From: Lautropia sp. SCN 69-89
GTDB lineage: Bacteria > Pseudomonadota > Gammaproteobacteria > Burkholderiales > Burkholderiaceae_E
Assembly (NCBI GenBank): GCA_001724855.1
Contig: MEED01000008.1
Coordinates: 117,938 to 181,937 of the forward strand
Reading direction: 5' to 3'
DNA: 64,000 bases
Under the pieces are notes generated by a model that saw only the letters and a program-made list of their open reading frames with translations, was not told the origin of the DNA and did no database searches. Position numbers and translations under genes: made by a program. Of this stretch, positions 27,742 to 37,663 are shown piece by piece. Each line of letters starts with the position of its first letter. Position 1 is the stretch's first letter.

Positions 27742-29217
27742 CTAGCGCCGCTCGGGCCGCACGGGCACGAACTGCGCGTTCTCGCCGCGACGCACCAGCA
27801 GCACCGCCGTCCGCGAGGGATCGAGCTTCGCGACCAGGCCGGCGAACTCGCGCGCGCTGCTCACTTCCTGGTTGTTCAGCGCCATCACGATGTCGCCGCT
27901 GCGGATGCCGGCCCGCGCCGCCGCGCCCTCGGCGGACTCGACCACGACGCCGTTGCGCAATCTCAGCTGCTGCTTGCGCTCGGCCGGGATGTCGGCGACG
28001 ACGAGTCCGAGCGCGTTGGCCACCTTCGGCGGCGCGCTGCCCCCGCGCGGCTGCGGCGACTGGCGCCCGTTCGGGGTCGCGACCTGATCGGGCTCCATCT
28101 CGGCCACGGTGATCGACAGCGTCTTGTGCTCGCCGCGCCGCCAGACCTGCACGCCCACCTTCGTGCCCGGCCTGGTGCTGCCCACGAGTCGCGGCAGGTC
28201 GCTGGAGCGCTCCACCGGCTTGCCGTCGAAGCGCTGGATGATGTCGCCGACCTCGATGCCGGCCTTGTCGGCCGGCCCGCCAGCCTCCACGCTGCGCACC
28301 AGCGCCCCGGCGGCCTTCGGCAGGCCGAGCGGGCCCGCGACTTCGCGCGTGACCTCCGCGATGCCCACGCCGATGCGGCCGCGGATCACGCGCCCGCTGG
28401 TGCGCAACTGCTCGACCACGCGCATCGCCTCGTCGATCGGGATCGCGAACGAGATGCCCATGAAGCCGCCGGTGCGGCTGTAGATCTGCGAGTTGATGCC
28501 GACCACCTCGCCGGCCATGTTGAGCAGCGGCCCGCCCGAGTTGCCCGGGTTCACGGCCACGTCGGTCTGGATGAACGGCAGGTAGTCGCCGGTGTCGCGG
28601 CTCCTGGCCGAGACGATGCCGGCCGTCACGGTGCTGTCGAGCCCGAACGGCGAGCCGATGGCGATCACCCATTCGCCGACGCGCAGCTTGCGCGAATCGC
28701 CGATCGGCAGCTTCGGCAGGTCGGTGACATCGATCTTCACCAGCGCCACGTCGGTGCGGCGATCCGAGCCGATCAGCCGACCGCGGAACTCCCGCTTGTC
28801 GGCGAGCGTGACGTAGATCTCGTCGGCACCGTCGACCACGTGATGATTGGTCATCACGTAGCCATCGGAAGCGATCACGAAGCCCGAGCCGACGCCACGC
28901 GGCACCTCGTCGCCGTGGCCGCGCGGCGTCGGGGACGGGGACTGGCGCGGCGGGAAGAAGCGACGGAAGAATTCGTAGAACGGGTCGTTCTCGTCCATCC
29001 CCTCGGGCAGCGGGAACTGCGGCATCTGCGCGCGGTCGTTGCGCACGCGTTCGGCGGTGCGGATGTTGACGACGGCCGGCGCCGCGCGCTCGACCAGGTC
29101 GGCGAAATCGGGAAGGCGCGCCTGCGCCGCCGCCGGCGCCGGCGCCCAGGTGGCGGCGAGCGCCGCGAAGGCCAGCGTCCAGGCGAGCAGCAGTTTCGTC
29201 ATCGTCGTCCGCGTCAT
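27742..29217 (-). CDS. mucD: Periplasmic serine protease, DegP/MucD family
   Basis: This protease and chaperone deals with misfolded periplasmic proteins. The 491-residue form starts at 29217 (MTRTTMTKLLLAWTLAF) with GAGGTGG in front and a signal peptide ending near APAAAQA. The catalytic triad is His in TNHHVVDGAD, Asp in RRTDVALVKI and Ser in NPGNSGGPL. Two PDZ domains follow (about 290-380 and 405-490). Its usual neighbours rpoE, rseA and rseB are missing. Confidence 0.92.
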   Translation of the reverse strand: MTRTTMTKLLLAWTLAFAALAATWAPAPAAAQARLPDFADLVERAAPAVVNIRTAERVRNDRAQMPQFPLPEGMDENDPFYEFFRRFFPPRQSPSPTPRGHGDEVPRGVGSGFVIASDGYVMTNHHVVDGADEIYVTLADKREFRGRLIGSDRRTDVALVKIDVTDLPKLPIGDSRKLRVGEWVIAIGSPFGLDSTVTAGIVSARSRDTGDYLPFIQTDVAVNPGNSGGPLLNMAGEVVGINSQIYSRTGGFMGISFAIPIDEAMRVVEQLRTSGRVIRGRIGVGIAEVTREVAGPLGLPKAAGALVRSVEAGGPADKAGIEVGDIIQRFDGKPVERSSDLPRLVGSTRPGTKVGVQVWRRGEHKTLSITVAEMEPDQVATPNGRQSPQPRGGSAPPKVANALGLVVADIPAERKQQLRLRNGVVVESAEGAAARAGIRSGDIVMALNNQEVSSAREFAGLVAKLDPSRTAVLLVRRGENAQFVPVRPERR

Positions 29218-29275
29218 CAACGATCCACCTCGATCGGAAAGGTAGCAGAGGAAATGGGATGCGGGCGCGCCGAAT

Positions 29276-29716
29276 TCAAGCTGCACCGCGCTCCAGCCAC
29301 GCCAGCCAGGTGCGCAGACTGCGCCACTGCGCCGGCTCGCAGGCGCCGCGCGCGATCAGGGTATCGCGCTGCCGCCCCGCGCCCTGTCCGGCAAAGCGGA
29401 TCCAGACCAGGCGCTCGGTCGCGCACCAGCGCTCGATCCTGACGGGCTCGGCAACGCCCCCCTGCCCGCCCCGGGCTTGCCAGCAACCCTGCCCCGCGGA
29501 ATCGACACTCAGCCGGCCCCAGGCCAGCCGGCGCCCGCCGCGTCGCCAGGCGACTGCGCAGGCGAGCGGGGCGGCAGCCAGCCAGGCGCCGGCCCACTGC
29601 GACGGAGCGAGCCAGGCGGCAAGCGTGAATCCTCCTGCCGCCAGCGCCACCGTGGACAGGCGCAACACGCGCACGGCCTCGCCGGGCGCCACATGCAGTT
29701 CGAAGGCGATCGTCAT
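29276..29716 (-). CDS. Hypothetical protein with two membrane segments
   Basis: The product has 146 residues. Two hydrophobic segments lie at about 20-35 and 41-56 (VALAAGGFTLAAWLAPSQW, AGAWLAAAPLACAVAW), then a soluble, Trp-rich part (IERWCATERLVWIRFAGQG, WRSLRTWLAWLERG). The layout is that of small YgfX-like membrane proteins, which sit between fabF and rpoE in related genomes; I call this resemblance only. It lies 36 bases from fabF and 58 from mucD. Confidence 0.7.
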   Translation of the reverse strand: MTIAFELHVAPGEAVRVLRLSTVALAAGGFTLAAWLAPSQWAGAWLAAAPLACAVAWRRGGRRLAWGRLSVDSAGQGCWQARGGQGGVAEPVRIERWCATERLVWIRFAGQGAGRQRDTLIARGACEPAQWRSLRTWLAWLERGAA

Positions 29717-29752
29717 GGCCGTCGCGCCGGCCGATGTGCGTGGGAGCCGGGC

Positions 29753-30988
<1,236 letters not shown>

Positions 30989-31058
30989 TTGGATGCTCCT
31001 TGCCTGCGACGGGCCAGGTGGGCGAACAGCGGCGGCCTTGCCGCCGCGCGAACGCGCA

Positions 31059-31283
31059 TCAGCCCTTCGAGTGCGACTTCACGTAGTCGATGGCCTGCTG
31101 CACCGTGGTGATCTTCTCGGCTTCCTCGTCCGGGATCTCGGTCTCGAACTCGTCTTCCTCGACCGTGTCGAGCGAATCGGCGCCGAGGTCGTCGACGAAC
31201 GAGGACTCGTTCTTGATGTCGGCCTCGTTGACGCCGAGTTGCTCAGCCACGATCTTCTTGACGCGCTGTTCGATGTTTTCCAT
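31059..31283 (-). CDS. acpP: Acyl carrier protein with a five-residue deletion in helix II
   Basis: The acyl carrier protein holds fatty-acid intermediates on a phosphopantetheine arm bound to Ser37 (GADSL). The product has 74 residues where close relatives have about 79. The sequence DTVE is followed directly by [16 protein letters not shown]; relatives have LVMAL between. The missing 15 bases fall after codon 42 (between 31158 and 31157) and keep the frame. These residues form the middle of helix II, which packs the core and meets partner enzymes. The rest is normal. A -10-like TATACAAT lies about 75 bases upstream. It is either a sequence error or a real altered ACP. Confidence 0.9.
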   Translation of the reverse strand: MENIEQRVKKIVAEQLGVNEADIKNESSFVDDLGADSLDTVEEDEFETEIPDEEAEKITTVQQAIDYVKSHSKG

Positions 31284-31456
31284 TCGGTGCTCCCGTTTGC
31301 TCTGCCTTCACGTGGCTTTGCGAACCGCCACGACTGTGTGCCGGCGCGGCGCGATTGTATAGCACTTCACGCCGCGCGATGCCGCGCTTCGGTCGCCTAA
31401 TCCGCCCGGCCGATGGCCGTCGCGCGATATGGCGCCGATCTGCAGCGAACCCTCGG

Positions 31457-32209
31457 TCATTCCATGTACATCCCGCCGTTTACGTGCAGGGTCGCGCCGG
31501 TGATGTAGGCCGCCTGCGGCGATGCGAGGAAGGCCACCGCGGCGGCCACGTCCTGCGGCTGCCCGAGGCGGCCGGCCGGCACCTGCGCGATCAGCGCCGC
31601 ACTCTGCTCGGCGCCGAGTGCGCGGGTCATGTCGGTTTCGATGAAACCGGGCGCCACGCAGTTCACCGTGATGTTGCGGCTGGCGACTTCGCGCGCCAGC
31701 GCGCGGCTCATGCCGGCCACGCCTGCCTTGGCGGCCGCGTAGTTGGCCTGCCCGGCGTTGCCGCTGGCGCCGACCACCGAAGTGATGTTGACGATGCGGC
31801 CGTAGCGCGCGCGCACCATCGCGCGCAACACCAGCCGCGACATGCGGAACACCGCCCCGAGGTTGGTGTCGATCACGGCGCTCCATTCCTCGTCTTTCAT
31901 CCGCATCGCGAGGTTGTCGCGCGTGATGCCGGCGTTGTTGACGAGGATCGAGATGCCCTTGCCTTCCTTCTGCAGCGCCTCGACGAGCGCCTCGCTGCGC
32001 GCCGCATCGGTCACGTCGAGCAGCTCGCCGCGACCCGCGACGCCCGCTTCGGCGAGCGCGGCAGAGATCGCCTGCGCGCCCGCTTCGCTGGTGGCGGTGC
32101 CGATCACGGTCGCACCCTGGCTGCCGAGTTCCAGGGCGATCGCGCGGCCGATGCCGCGCGACGCGCCGGTGACCAGCGCCAGCTGTCCCGACAGGTTCGT
32201 CGCTGCCAT
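31457..32209 (-). CDS. fabG: 3-oxoacyl-[acyl-carrier-protein] reductase
   Basis: FabG reduces 3-oxoacyl-ACP with NADPH. The 250-residue short-chain dehydrogenase has LVTGASRGIGRA near residue 13, NNAGITRDNL, the catalytic Ser in NITSVVGASG, and Tyr and Lys in NYAAAKAG. The ATG at 32209 is preceded by AAGGAGG, so it is preferred over the GTG six codons earlier. It lies between fabD and acpP. The 173-base gap to acpP holds no gene. Confidence 0.96.
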   Translation of the reverse strand: MAATNLSGQLALVTGASRGIGRAIALELGSQGATVIGTATSEAGAQAISAALAEAGVAGRGELLDVTDAARSEALVEALQKEGKGISILVNNAGITRDNLAMRMKDEEWSAVIDTNLGAVFRMSRLVLRAMVRARYGRIVNITSVVGASGNAGQANYAAAKAGVAGMSRALAREVASRNITVNCVAPGFIETDMTRALGAEQSAALIAQVPAGRLGQPQDVAAAVAFLASPQAAYITGATLHVNGGMYME

Positions 32210-32223
32210 GTTGGCGCCCTCCT

Positions 32224-33165
32224 TCACGCGAGCTCTTTCAGCGCCGCTTCGAGCGACGCCGGGTCGTATACCGCCGCGACCTGCAACGAGCGATCGATGC
32301 GCGAGACCAGGCCGGCCAGCACCTTGCCGGGCCCGAACTCGACCACGCCCGTCACGCCGAGCGCCTTCAGCCGCTGCACCACTTCGACCCAGCGCACCGG
32401 GCCGTAGGACTGGCGTACCAGTGCGTCGCGGATGCGCGCCGGCTCGGTCTCGATCGCGACGTCGACGTTGTTGACCAGCGGCACGCGCGGCGCGCGCAGC
32501 GCGACCGCGGCCAGCGCCTGCGCCAGCCGTTCGCCGGCCGGGCGCAATAGCGACGAGTGAAACGGCGCCGACACGGGCAGCGGCAGCGCGCGCTTGGCGC
32601 CCAGCGCCTTCGCACGCTCGCAGGCGCGCTCGACGGCCGCCTTGTGGCCGGCGATCACCACCTGTGCAGGAGCGTTGTAGTTCGCCGGCTCGACCACCTC
32701 GCCGGGCACGGCGCTCGCCGCTTCGACGCAGGCCTGGCGGACCTTGTCGTCGTCGAGACCGAGGATCGCGGCCATGCCGCCCTGCCCGACCGGCACCGCC
32801 TCCTGCATCGCCTGGGCGCGCAGCCGCACCAGGCGCAAGGCATCGGCCACCTCGACGGCACCAGCCATCGTGAGCGCGGTGTATTCGCCGAGGCTGTGTC
32901 CGGCCACTGCCGAAGGCTCCGGGCCGCCGGCATCGCGCCAGGCCAGCCAGCAGGCATAGCCGGTCGCGAGCATCGCCGGCTGGGTGTTCACCGTGAGTGC
33001 GAGCGTTTCCGCGGGGCCCTGGGCGATCAGCGCGGACAGCGACTCGCCGAGCGCCGCGTCGGCCTGTTCGAGCAGTGCGCGCACCGCCGCAGAGCCGGAA
33101 AAGGCGTCGAGCATGCCCACCGACTGCGAGCCCTGGCCCGGAAAGACGAATGCCAGCTTCATCAT
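32224..33165 (-). CDS. fabD: Malonyl CoA-acyl carrier protein transacylase
   Basis: FabD loads malonyl groups onto ACP. The 313-residue protein starts MMKLAFVFPGQGSQSVGM, has the active Ser in GHSLGEYTAL near residue 91, Gln in FPGQGSQ and His in VSAPFHSSLL near 202. Length is normal. It lies 19 bases from fabH and 14 from fabG in the fatty-acid operon. Confidence 0.96.
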   Translation of the reverse strand: MMKLAFVFPGQGSQSVGMLDAFSGSAAVRALLEQADAALGESLSALIAQGPAETLALTVNTQPAMLATGYACWLAWRDAGGPEPSAVAGHSLGEYTALTMAGAVEVADALRLVRLRAQAMQEAVPVGQGGMAAILGLDDDKVRQACVEAASAVPGEVVEPANYNAPAQVVIAGHKAAVERACERAKALGAKRALPLPVSAPFHSSLLRPAGERLAQALAAVALRAPRVPLVNNVDVAIETEPARIRDALVRQSYGPVRWVEVVQRLKALGVTGVVEFGPGKVLAGLVSRIDRSLQVAAVYDPASLEAALKELA

Positions 33166-33184
33166 CGATTCTCCTGCCGTGCGC

Positions 33185-34165
33185 TCACATGCGCACCAGC
33201 ACCGCGCCCCAGGTGAAGCCGCCGCCCACGCCCTCCATCAGCACGTTCTGGCCCGCACGGATGCGGCCGTCGCGAACCGCCAGGTCGAGCGCCAGCGGGA
33301 TCGACGCGGCCGAGGTATTGGCATGCCGGTCGACGGTGACGATCACCTTCTCGACCGGGATGCCGATCTTCCGGGCAGCGGCGTTCAGGATGCGCACGTT
33401 GGCCTGGTGCGGAATGAACCAGTCGACGTCGACGGTCGCCATCCCCGCTGCCTCCAGCGTCTCGCGCGCAACCGAGTCGAGCACCGAGACCGCGAGCTTG
33501 AACACGGCCTGCCCGTCCATCGTGAGATAGGGATGCCCGGCCACCTTGCCGGCGCAGACGTTGCCCGCGGTACGCAGGATCGACTCGTAGCGACCGTCGG
33601 CGTGCAGCCGGGCCGCGAGCACTCCGGGACGCTCGTCGCCGGCCAGCACGACCGCCCCGGCCCCGTCGCCGAACAGCACGCAGGTGCCGCGATCGTTCCA
33701 GTCGAGAATGCGCGAGAACACCTCGGCGCCGATCACCAGCGCGCGGCGGGCCAGCCCGGTGCGAATCATCGAGTCGGCCACCGCCAGGGCGTAGGTGAAG
33801 CCGCTGCAGACGGCCTGGACGTCGAAAGCCGCGCCGCCCGGAGCGCCGAGCGCCTTCTGCACCAGGCAGGCAGTGCTCGGGAACACGAAGTCGGGCGTGG
33901 ACGTGGCGACGATGATCAGGTCGACGTCGGTCGGCTGCAGGCCGGCCGCCGCCAGCGCGCGCCGCGACGCCTCGGTGGCCAGCTCGCTGCAGGCCACGCC
34001 CGCGTCGGCGAGGTGGCGCTGGCGAATGCCGGTGCGCTCGACGATCCATTGATCGGAGGTTTCGACCCCGCGCTGCGCCAGCTCGCGCACGAGTTCCTCG
34101 TTGGAGACGGCACGCGGCGGGAGGTAGCTGCCGGTTCCGATGATGCGTGAATGACGAAAGCTCAT
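33185..34165 (-). CDS. fabH: 3-oxoacyl-[acyl-carrier-protein] synthase III
   Basis: FabH starts fatty-acid synthesis by joining acetyl-CoA and malonyl-ACP. The 326-residue protein has the active Cys in [11 protein letters not shown] near residue 114, His in [10 protein letters not shown] and Asn in [10 protein letters not shown]. The ATG at 34165 gives the expected N-terminus ([18 protein letters not shown]). The frame extends upstream but reads a plsX shadow. Confidence 0.96.
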   Translation of the reverse strand: MSFRHSRIIGTGSYLPPRAVSNEELVRELAQRGVETSDQWIVERTGIRQRHLADAGVACSELATEASRRALAAAGLQPTDVDLIIVATSTPDFVFPSTACLVQKALGAPGGAAFDVQAVCSGFTYALAVADSMIRTGLARRALVIGAEVFSRILDWNDRGTCVLFGDGAGAVVLAGDERPGVLAARLHADGRYESILRTAGNVCAGKVAGHPYLTMDGQAVFKLAVSVLDSVARETLEAAGMATVDVDWFIPHQANVRILNAAARKIGIPVEKVIVTVDRHANTSAASIPLALDLAVRDGRIRAGQNVLMEGVGGGFTWGAVLVRM

Positions 34166-34244
34166 GGGGGAGGTTCGGACCTGGTCGGGAGTGCTGGGTG
34201 AAGTCTCCGGGCGGCGATCGGACCGGGCGTCGGCCTGGCCCGCG

Positions 34245-35291
34245 TCAGCCCGGTCCGGCGCCGTCGGGCGCGCCGGCCGCCGGAGCCTGGATGCGCGGCA
34301 GCGCCTGCTCGATGCGCCGCAGCAGGCCGTTGCGAACTGCATCGTACGCGCGGCGCAGCGCGAACTCGAAGGCGTAGGCGTCGGCCGAGCCGTGGCTCTT
34401 GATCACGACGCCGCGCAGCCCGACCAGGCTCGCGCCGTTGTAGCGTCGGTGATCGAGCCGCCTGCGAAACCGCATCAGGACCGGAAACGACAGCAGGGCC
34501 ATCAGGCGCGTGAAGACGTGGCGCTTGTATTCCTCGCGGATGAACTCGCCGAGCATGCGCGCCAGCCCCTCGGAGGTCTTCAGCGCGACGTTGCCCACGA
34601 AGCCGTCGCAGACGACGACGTCGATGGTGCCCTCGTAGATGTCGTCGCCTTCGACGTTGCCACGGAAGTCGAGCGCGCTCGCGCGCAGCAACTCGGCGGC
34701 CTGCTTGACCGTGTCGTTGCCCTTGATCACTTCCTCGCCGATGTTGAGCAGGCCGACCGTAGGCCGCTCCCTGCCTTCGAGCGCAGTGACCAGGGCCGCC
34801 CCCATCACACCGAACTGCAGCAGGTGCTGCGGCTCGCAATCGACGTTGGCGCCGAGGTCGAGCATCGTGGTGGTGCCGCCGGTGCGGTTCGGCAGCTGGG
34901 TAGCGATTGCGGGCCGGTCGATGCCCGGTTGCATCTTCAGCACGAAGCGCGAAATCGCCATCAGTGCGCCGGTATTGCCGGCGCTCACGCAGGCGTCGGC
35001 TTCACCGTTCTTGACCAGTTCGACCGCGACCCGCATCGACGAATCGCGCTTGCTGCGCAGCGCTGCCGCCGGCGGGTCGTCCATCGCCACCACTTCGGAG
35101 GCGTGGCGAACCTCGAGACGGGTGGCGTCGACCGCCCGGGACTTCGCGAGCGCCTGCTCGATCGCCTCCTTCGGGCCGACCAGCAGCAGGCGGACGTCGT
35201 CGACCTGCCTGAGAAAGTCGAGCGCGGCGGGAACGGTGACCGGCAAACCGTGGTCACCGCCCATGCAGTCGATGGCGATCCGGACCGTCAC
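34245..35291 (-). CDS. plsX: Phosphate acyltransferase PlsX
   Basis: PlsX turns acyl-ACP into acyl phosphate for phospholipid synthesis. The 348-residue protein starts (GTG) [19 protein letters not shown] and has [31 protein letters not shown] and [16 protein letters not shown]. Length is normal. It lies between rpmF and fabH, the usual rpmF-plsX-fabH order. Confidence 0.96.
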   Translation of the reverse strand: MTVRIAIDCMGGDHGLPVTVPAALDFLRQVDDVRLLLVGPKEAIEQALAKSRAVDATRLEVRHASEVVAMDDPPAAALRSKRDSSMRVAVELVKNGEADACVSAGNTGALMAISRFVLKMQPGIDRPAIATQLPNRTGGTTTMLDLGANVDCEPQHLLQFGVMGAALVTALEGRERPTVGLLNIGEEVIKGNDTVKQAAELLRASALDFRGNVEGDDIYEGTIDVVVCDGFVGNVALKTSEGLARMLGEFIREEYKRHVFTRLMALLSFPVLMRFRRRLDHRRYNGASLVGLRGVVIKSHGSADAYAFEFALRRAYDAVRNGLLRRIEQALPRIQAPAAGAPDGAGPG

Positions 35292-35318
35292 GCGCGCGCC
35301 CGTGGACGAGGCGCGGGG

Positions 35319-35501
35319 TTACTCGTCGGCTTTGGTCTTGACGACTTTCTTGCCGCGATAGAAGCCGTTCGGGCTCACGTGGTGGCGCAGGTGCACCTCG
35401 CCGGTGGTCGGCTCGACCGCAAGCGGCGGATGGGCGAGGAAGTCGTGCGCGCGATGCATGCCGCGCTTGGACGGCGACTTCTTGTTTTGCTGGACGGCCA
35501 T
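35319..35501 (-). CDS. rpmF: 50S ribosomal protein L32
   Basis: The product has 60 residues starting [20 protein letters not shown], the invariant L32 opening, and ends [15 protein letters not shown]. The zinc-binding cysteines of some L32 proteins are absent, as in most betaproteobacteria. It sits between yceD and plsX. Confidence 0.97.
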   Translation of the reverse strand: MAVQQNKKSPSKRGMHRAHDFLAHPPLAVEPTTGEVHLRHHVSPNGFYRGKKVVKTKADE

Positions 35502-35519
35502 GTTTCGGCTCTCCCAAAG

Positions 35520-36071
35520 TCAATCTTCAATTATATCAGTATTTTGCGCACCATTCCTCAGCCGCCCGAGGGCCGCGAACGGGCGCGTGCGCTCGGCTTC
35601 CGCGCCCGGCGTCGCGGCGCCGGCGGCAGTCGCGGCCGCCGCCGGCAACTCGCAGCGCTCATGTCGCGGCATTGCCGGCAAGGCCATGATCGCCTCGTCC
35701 TCGACCAGCCCGGCCAGGTCGAACCGCCTGCCGCCGCCGAGCACGTCGTACTGCTGATCGTCGAGGTCGAGCCGCTCGGCGTCGGCCTCGCTGCGCACCA
35801 GCCGGTAAGCGCGCTCGGCCGACAGCTCGACCGCCACCGGCGCGTTGCAGCGCACGCAGGTCATCCGCACGGTCGCAGCGATCGAAAGCGCCATGAAGTC
35901 CTGCACGGTGCCATCGACTGCGCGCTCGCGCCAGCCGCGCAGCCGCCAGGCGAGCGATCCGTCGCCATCGGCCAGCAGCGAGCCCAGCCGCTGCAACTGC
36001 GCGAGCGGATACTCGCCGTGCAGTTCGCTGCCGGTGCGCGCCAGTTCGGAAGTGTCGATCGTCTGCTGCAT
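35520..36071 (-). CDS. yceD: DUF177 (YceD) family protein
   Basis: YceD-type proteins act in 23S rRNA accumulation; the mechanism is not settled. The 183-residue product has CVRCNAPVAVELSAERAYRLV near residue 72 and DLAGLVEDEAIMALP near 118, the two family landmarks. An Ala-rich insert near 145 follows ERCELP. The ATG at 36071 is chosen because the frame upstream is low-complexity. It precedes rpmF, the usual pairing. Confidence 0.9.
   Translation of the reverse strand: MQQTIDTSELARTGSELHGEYPLAQLQRLGSLLADGDGSLAWRLRGWRERAVDGTVQDFMALSIAATVRMTCVRCNAPVAVELSAERAYRLVRSEADAERLDLDDQQYDVLGGGRRFDLAGLVEDEAIMALPAMPRHERCELPAAAATAAGAATPGAEAERTRPFAALGRLRNGAQNTDIIED
35530..35535 (-). promoter_or_regulatory. 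Candidate -10 element upstream of rpmF
   Basis: TATAAT on the minus strand lies in an unusually AT-rich patch inside the last codons of yceD. The predicted transcript start is about 20 bases before the rpmF ATG. No good -35 box is found at the right distance, so confidence is low. It would let rpmF and the fatty-acid genes be expressed apart from yceD. Confidence 0.35.
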
Positions 36072-36136
36072 GGTTCGGGCTTCCGTATCATAGCGGCCGG
36101 GCCCCGGCGACGTCATCGCCGCGCCCGGCCGGCGCG

Positions 36137-36781
36137 ATGCGTGCCGGCGCCATTGCCGCCGTTTCTTCCGGACACCGAGTGCCGACCGCCCGCTCCGCTT
36201 CGCTGATCCTCGCCTCGACCTCGCGCTACCGGCGCGAATTGCTGTTGCGGCTGGGCCTGCCGTTCGCGGTCGAGGCTCCGGAGGTCGACGAGTCGGCACG
36301 CCCGGGCGAGCGCCCCGAGGCGCTCGCGCTGCGACTGGCCGGCGAGAAGGCCCATGCGGTCGCACACCGGCATCCCCAGGCGCTGGTCATCGGCTCTGAC
36401 CAGGCCGCCACGCTGGACGGCGCGATCGCGATCGGCAAGCCCGGCAGCCACGAGCGGGCTCGCGAGCAACTGCGCGCGGCTTCGGGCCGCACGATGGAGT
36501 TCCACACCGCGCTGTGCGTCACCCGCGAAACCGATGGTTTCGACGAGCGCGCCAGTGTCAGTACCCGAGTGCGCTTTCGCCGCCTCGACGACGCCGAGAT
36601 CGACCGCTACCTGCAGCTCGAGCAGCCCTGGGACTGCGCCGGCGCCGCCCGGGTCGAGGGGCTGGGCATCGCGCTGCTCGAAGCGGTGGTGGGCGATGAC
36701 CCGACCGCGCTGATCGGCCTGCCGCTGATCGCGCTTACCGGCATGCTGCGCCGGGCGGGGCTCTCGCCGCTGGGCGGCTGA
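36137..36781 (+). CDS. maf: Maf-family nucleotide pyrophosphatase (YceF type)
   Basis: Maf proteins hydrolyse modified or non-canonical nucleoside triphosphates; the YceF group prefers 7-methyl-GTP. The product has SASLILASTSRYRRELL, EVDESARPGERP, GSDQAATLDG with the catalytic Asp, and a TRVRFRRLDDAEIDRYL segment. The start is uncertain: ATG at 36137 gives 214 residues, a GTG at 36179 gives 200 and a more usual N-terminus. It is divergent from yceD. Confidence 0.9.
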   Translation: MRAGAIAAVSSGHRVPTARSASLILASTSRYRRELLLRLGLPFAVEAPEVDESARPGERPEALALRLAGEKAHAVAHRHPQALVIGSDQAATLDGAIAIGKPGSHERAREQLRAASGRTMEFHTALCVTRETDGFDERASVSTRVRFRRLDDAEIDRYLQLEQPWDCAGAARVEGLGIALLEAVVGDDPTALIGLPLIALTGMLRRAGLSPLGG

Positions 36782-36825
36782 ACGCCGCCGAGCCGCCGGG
36801 CCGCCTGCCGCACCACCCGCCACGA

Positions 36826-36892
36826 TGCCGCCGCGCCGCCTGCCGTGATGCCGCCTGCCGTGATGCCGCCTGCCGCGATGCCGCCGGGCCGA
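36826..36892 (+). repeat. 15-bp tandem repeat carrying several start codons
   Basis: Units of ATGCCGCCTGCCGTG follow one another, with diverged units at each end. Every unit offers an in-frame ATG, and some a GTG. The array covers the 5' end of the methyltransferase gene, so its true start cannot be settled from sequence. Copy-number change here would add or remove five residues (MPPAV). Confidence 0.7.
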
Positions 36893-37663
36893 CTCTGGCT
36901 GGTCCCGACGCCGCTGGGCGCCGACAGCGACCCGCATCGCGTGCTGCCGGCCGACACGCTGGCCGCCATCGAGCCGCTCGACTACTTCGTGGTGGAGAAC
37001 GCCAGGAGCGCGCGCGCGTTCCTGAAGTCGGCCGGCACACGGGCGCCGCTGCAGGCGCTCGAACTGCGCGAACTGAACGAGCACACGCCGCCACGCGAGA
37101 TCCCGCTGCTGCTCGCGCCGATTCTCGCCGGACGCGACTGCGGCCTGCTGTCGGAGGCGGGCGTTCCCGCGGTTGCCGATCCGGGCGCAGCACTGGTAGC
37201 GGCAGCCCACGGCGCGGGCATCGAGGTGCGGCCGCTGATCGGGCCGAGCTCGCTGCTGCTCGCCCTGATGGCCTCGGGACTGAACGGCCAGCGTTTCTCG
37301 TTCGCCGGCTACGTGCCCGTGCAGGCGGCCCCGCGGCTCGAACGGCTGCGCGAGCTCGAGCGGCGATCGGCGCGCGAGGACGAGACGATCCTGATCATCG
37401 AGACGCCGTACCGCAATCAGGCGCTGCTCGATGCGGCGCTGCAGGCGCTCGTGCCATCGACGCGGCTGATGGTGGCGAGCGACCTGAGCCTTCCCCGCCA
37501 GCGCATCGTGGTCGACACGATCGCCGGCTGGCGCGCCGCGGCACGCGAACTGCCGAAAACACCCGCCGTCTTCGGGCTTCAGGCCGAGGCCGCGCGGCGC
37601 CCGCTGCGTGGCGCTGCCTCCCCGGCGTCAACGCGCGATGAGCGCCGACCCCGAAGGCGCTGA
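36878..37663 (+). CDS. SAM-dependent methyltransferase, tetrapyrrole methylase (RsmI-like) family
   Basis: The 261-residue product begins PPGRLWLVPTPLGADSD and has YFVVENARSARAFL, LLSEAGVPAVADPG and LIGPSSLLLALMASGLNGQRFSFAGYVP. This is the RsmI fold, but it departs from the canonical RsmI signature, so it is probably the RsmI paralogue found next to maf in Burkholderiales and not the 16S rRNA C1402 enzyme. The start lies in a tandem repeat and the last ATG is chosen. It overlaps the next gene by 26 bases. Confidence 0.85.
   Translation: MPPGRLWLVPTPLGADSDPHRVLPADTLAAIEPLDYFVVENARSARAFLKSAGTRAPLQALELRELNEHTPPREIPLLLAPILAGRDCGLLSEAGVPAVADPGAALVAAAHGAGIEVRPLIGPSSLLLALMASGLNGQRFSFAGYVPVQAAPRLERLRELERRSAREDETILIIETPYRNQALLDAALQALVPSTRLMVASDLSLPRQRIVVDTIAGWRAAARELPKTPAVFGLQAEAARRPLRGAASPASTRDERRPRRR

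Noticed and set aside
31140..31170. Frameshift in acpP
   Set aside because: The reading frame is intact on both sides of the missing residues, so it is an in-frame deletion and not a frameshift.
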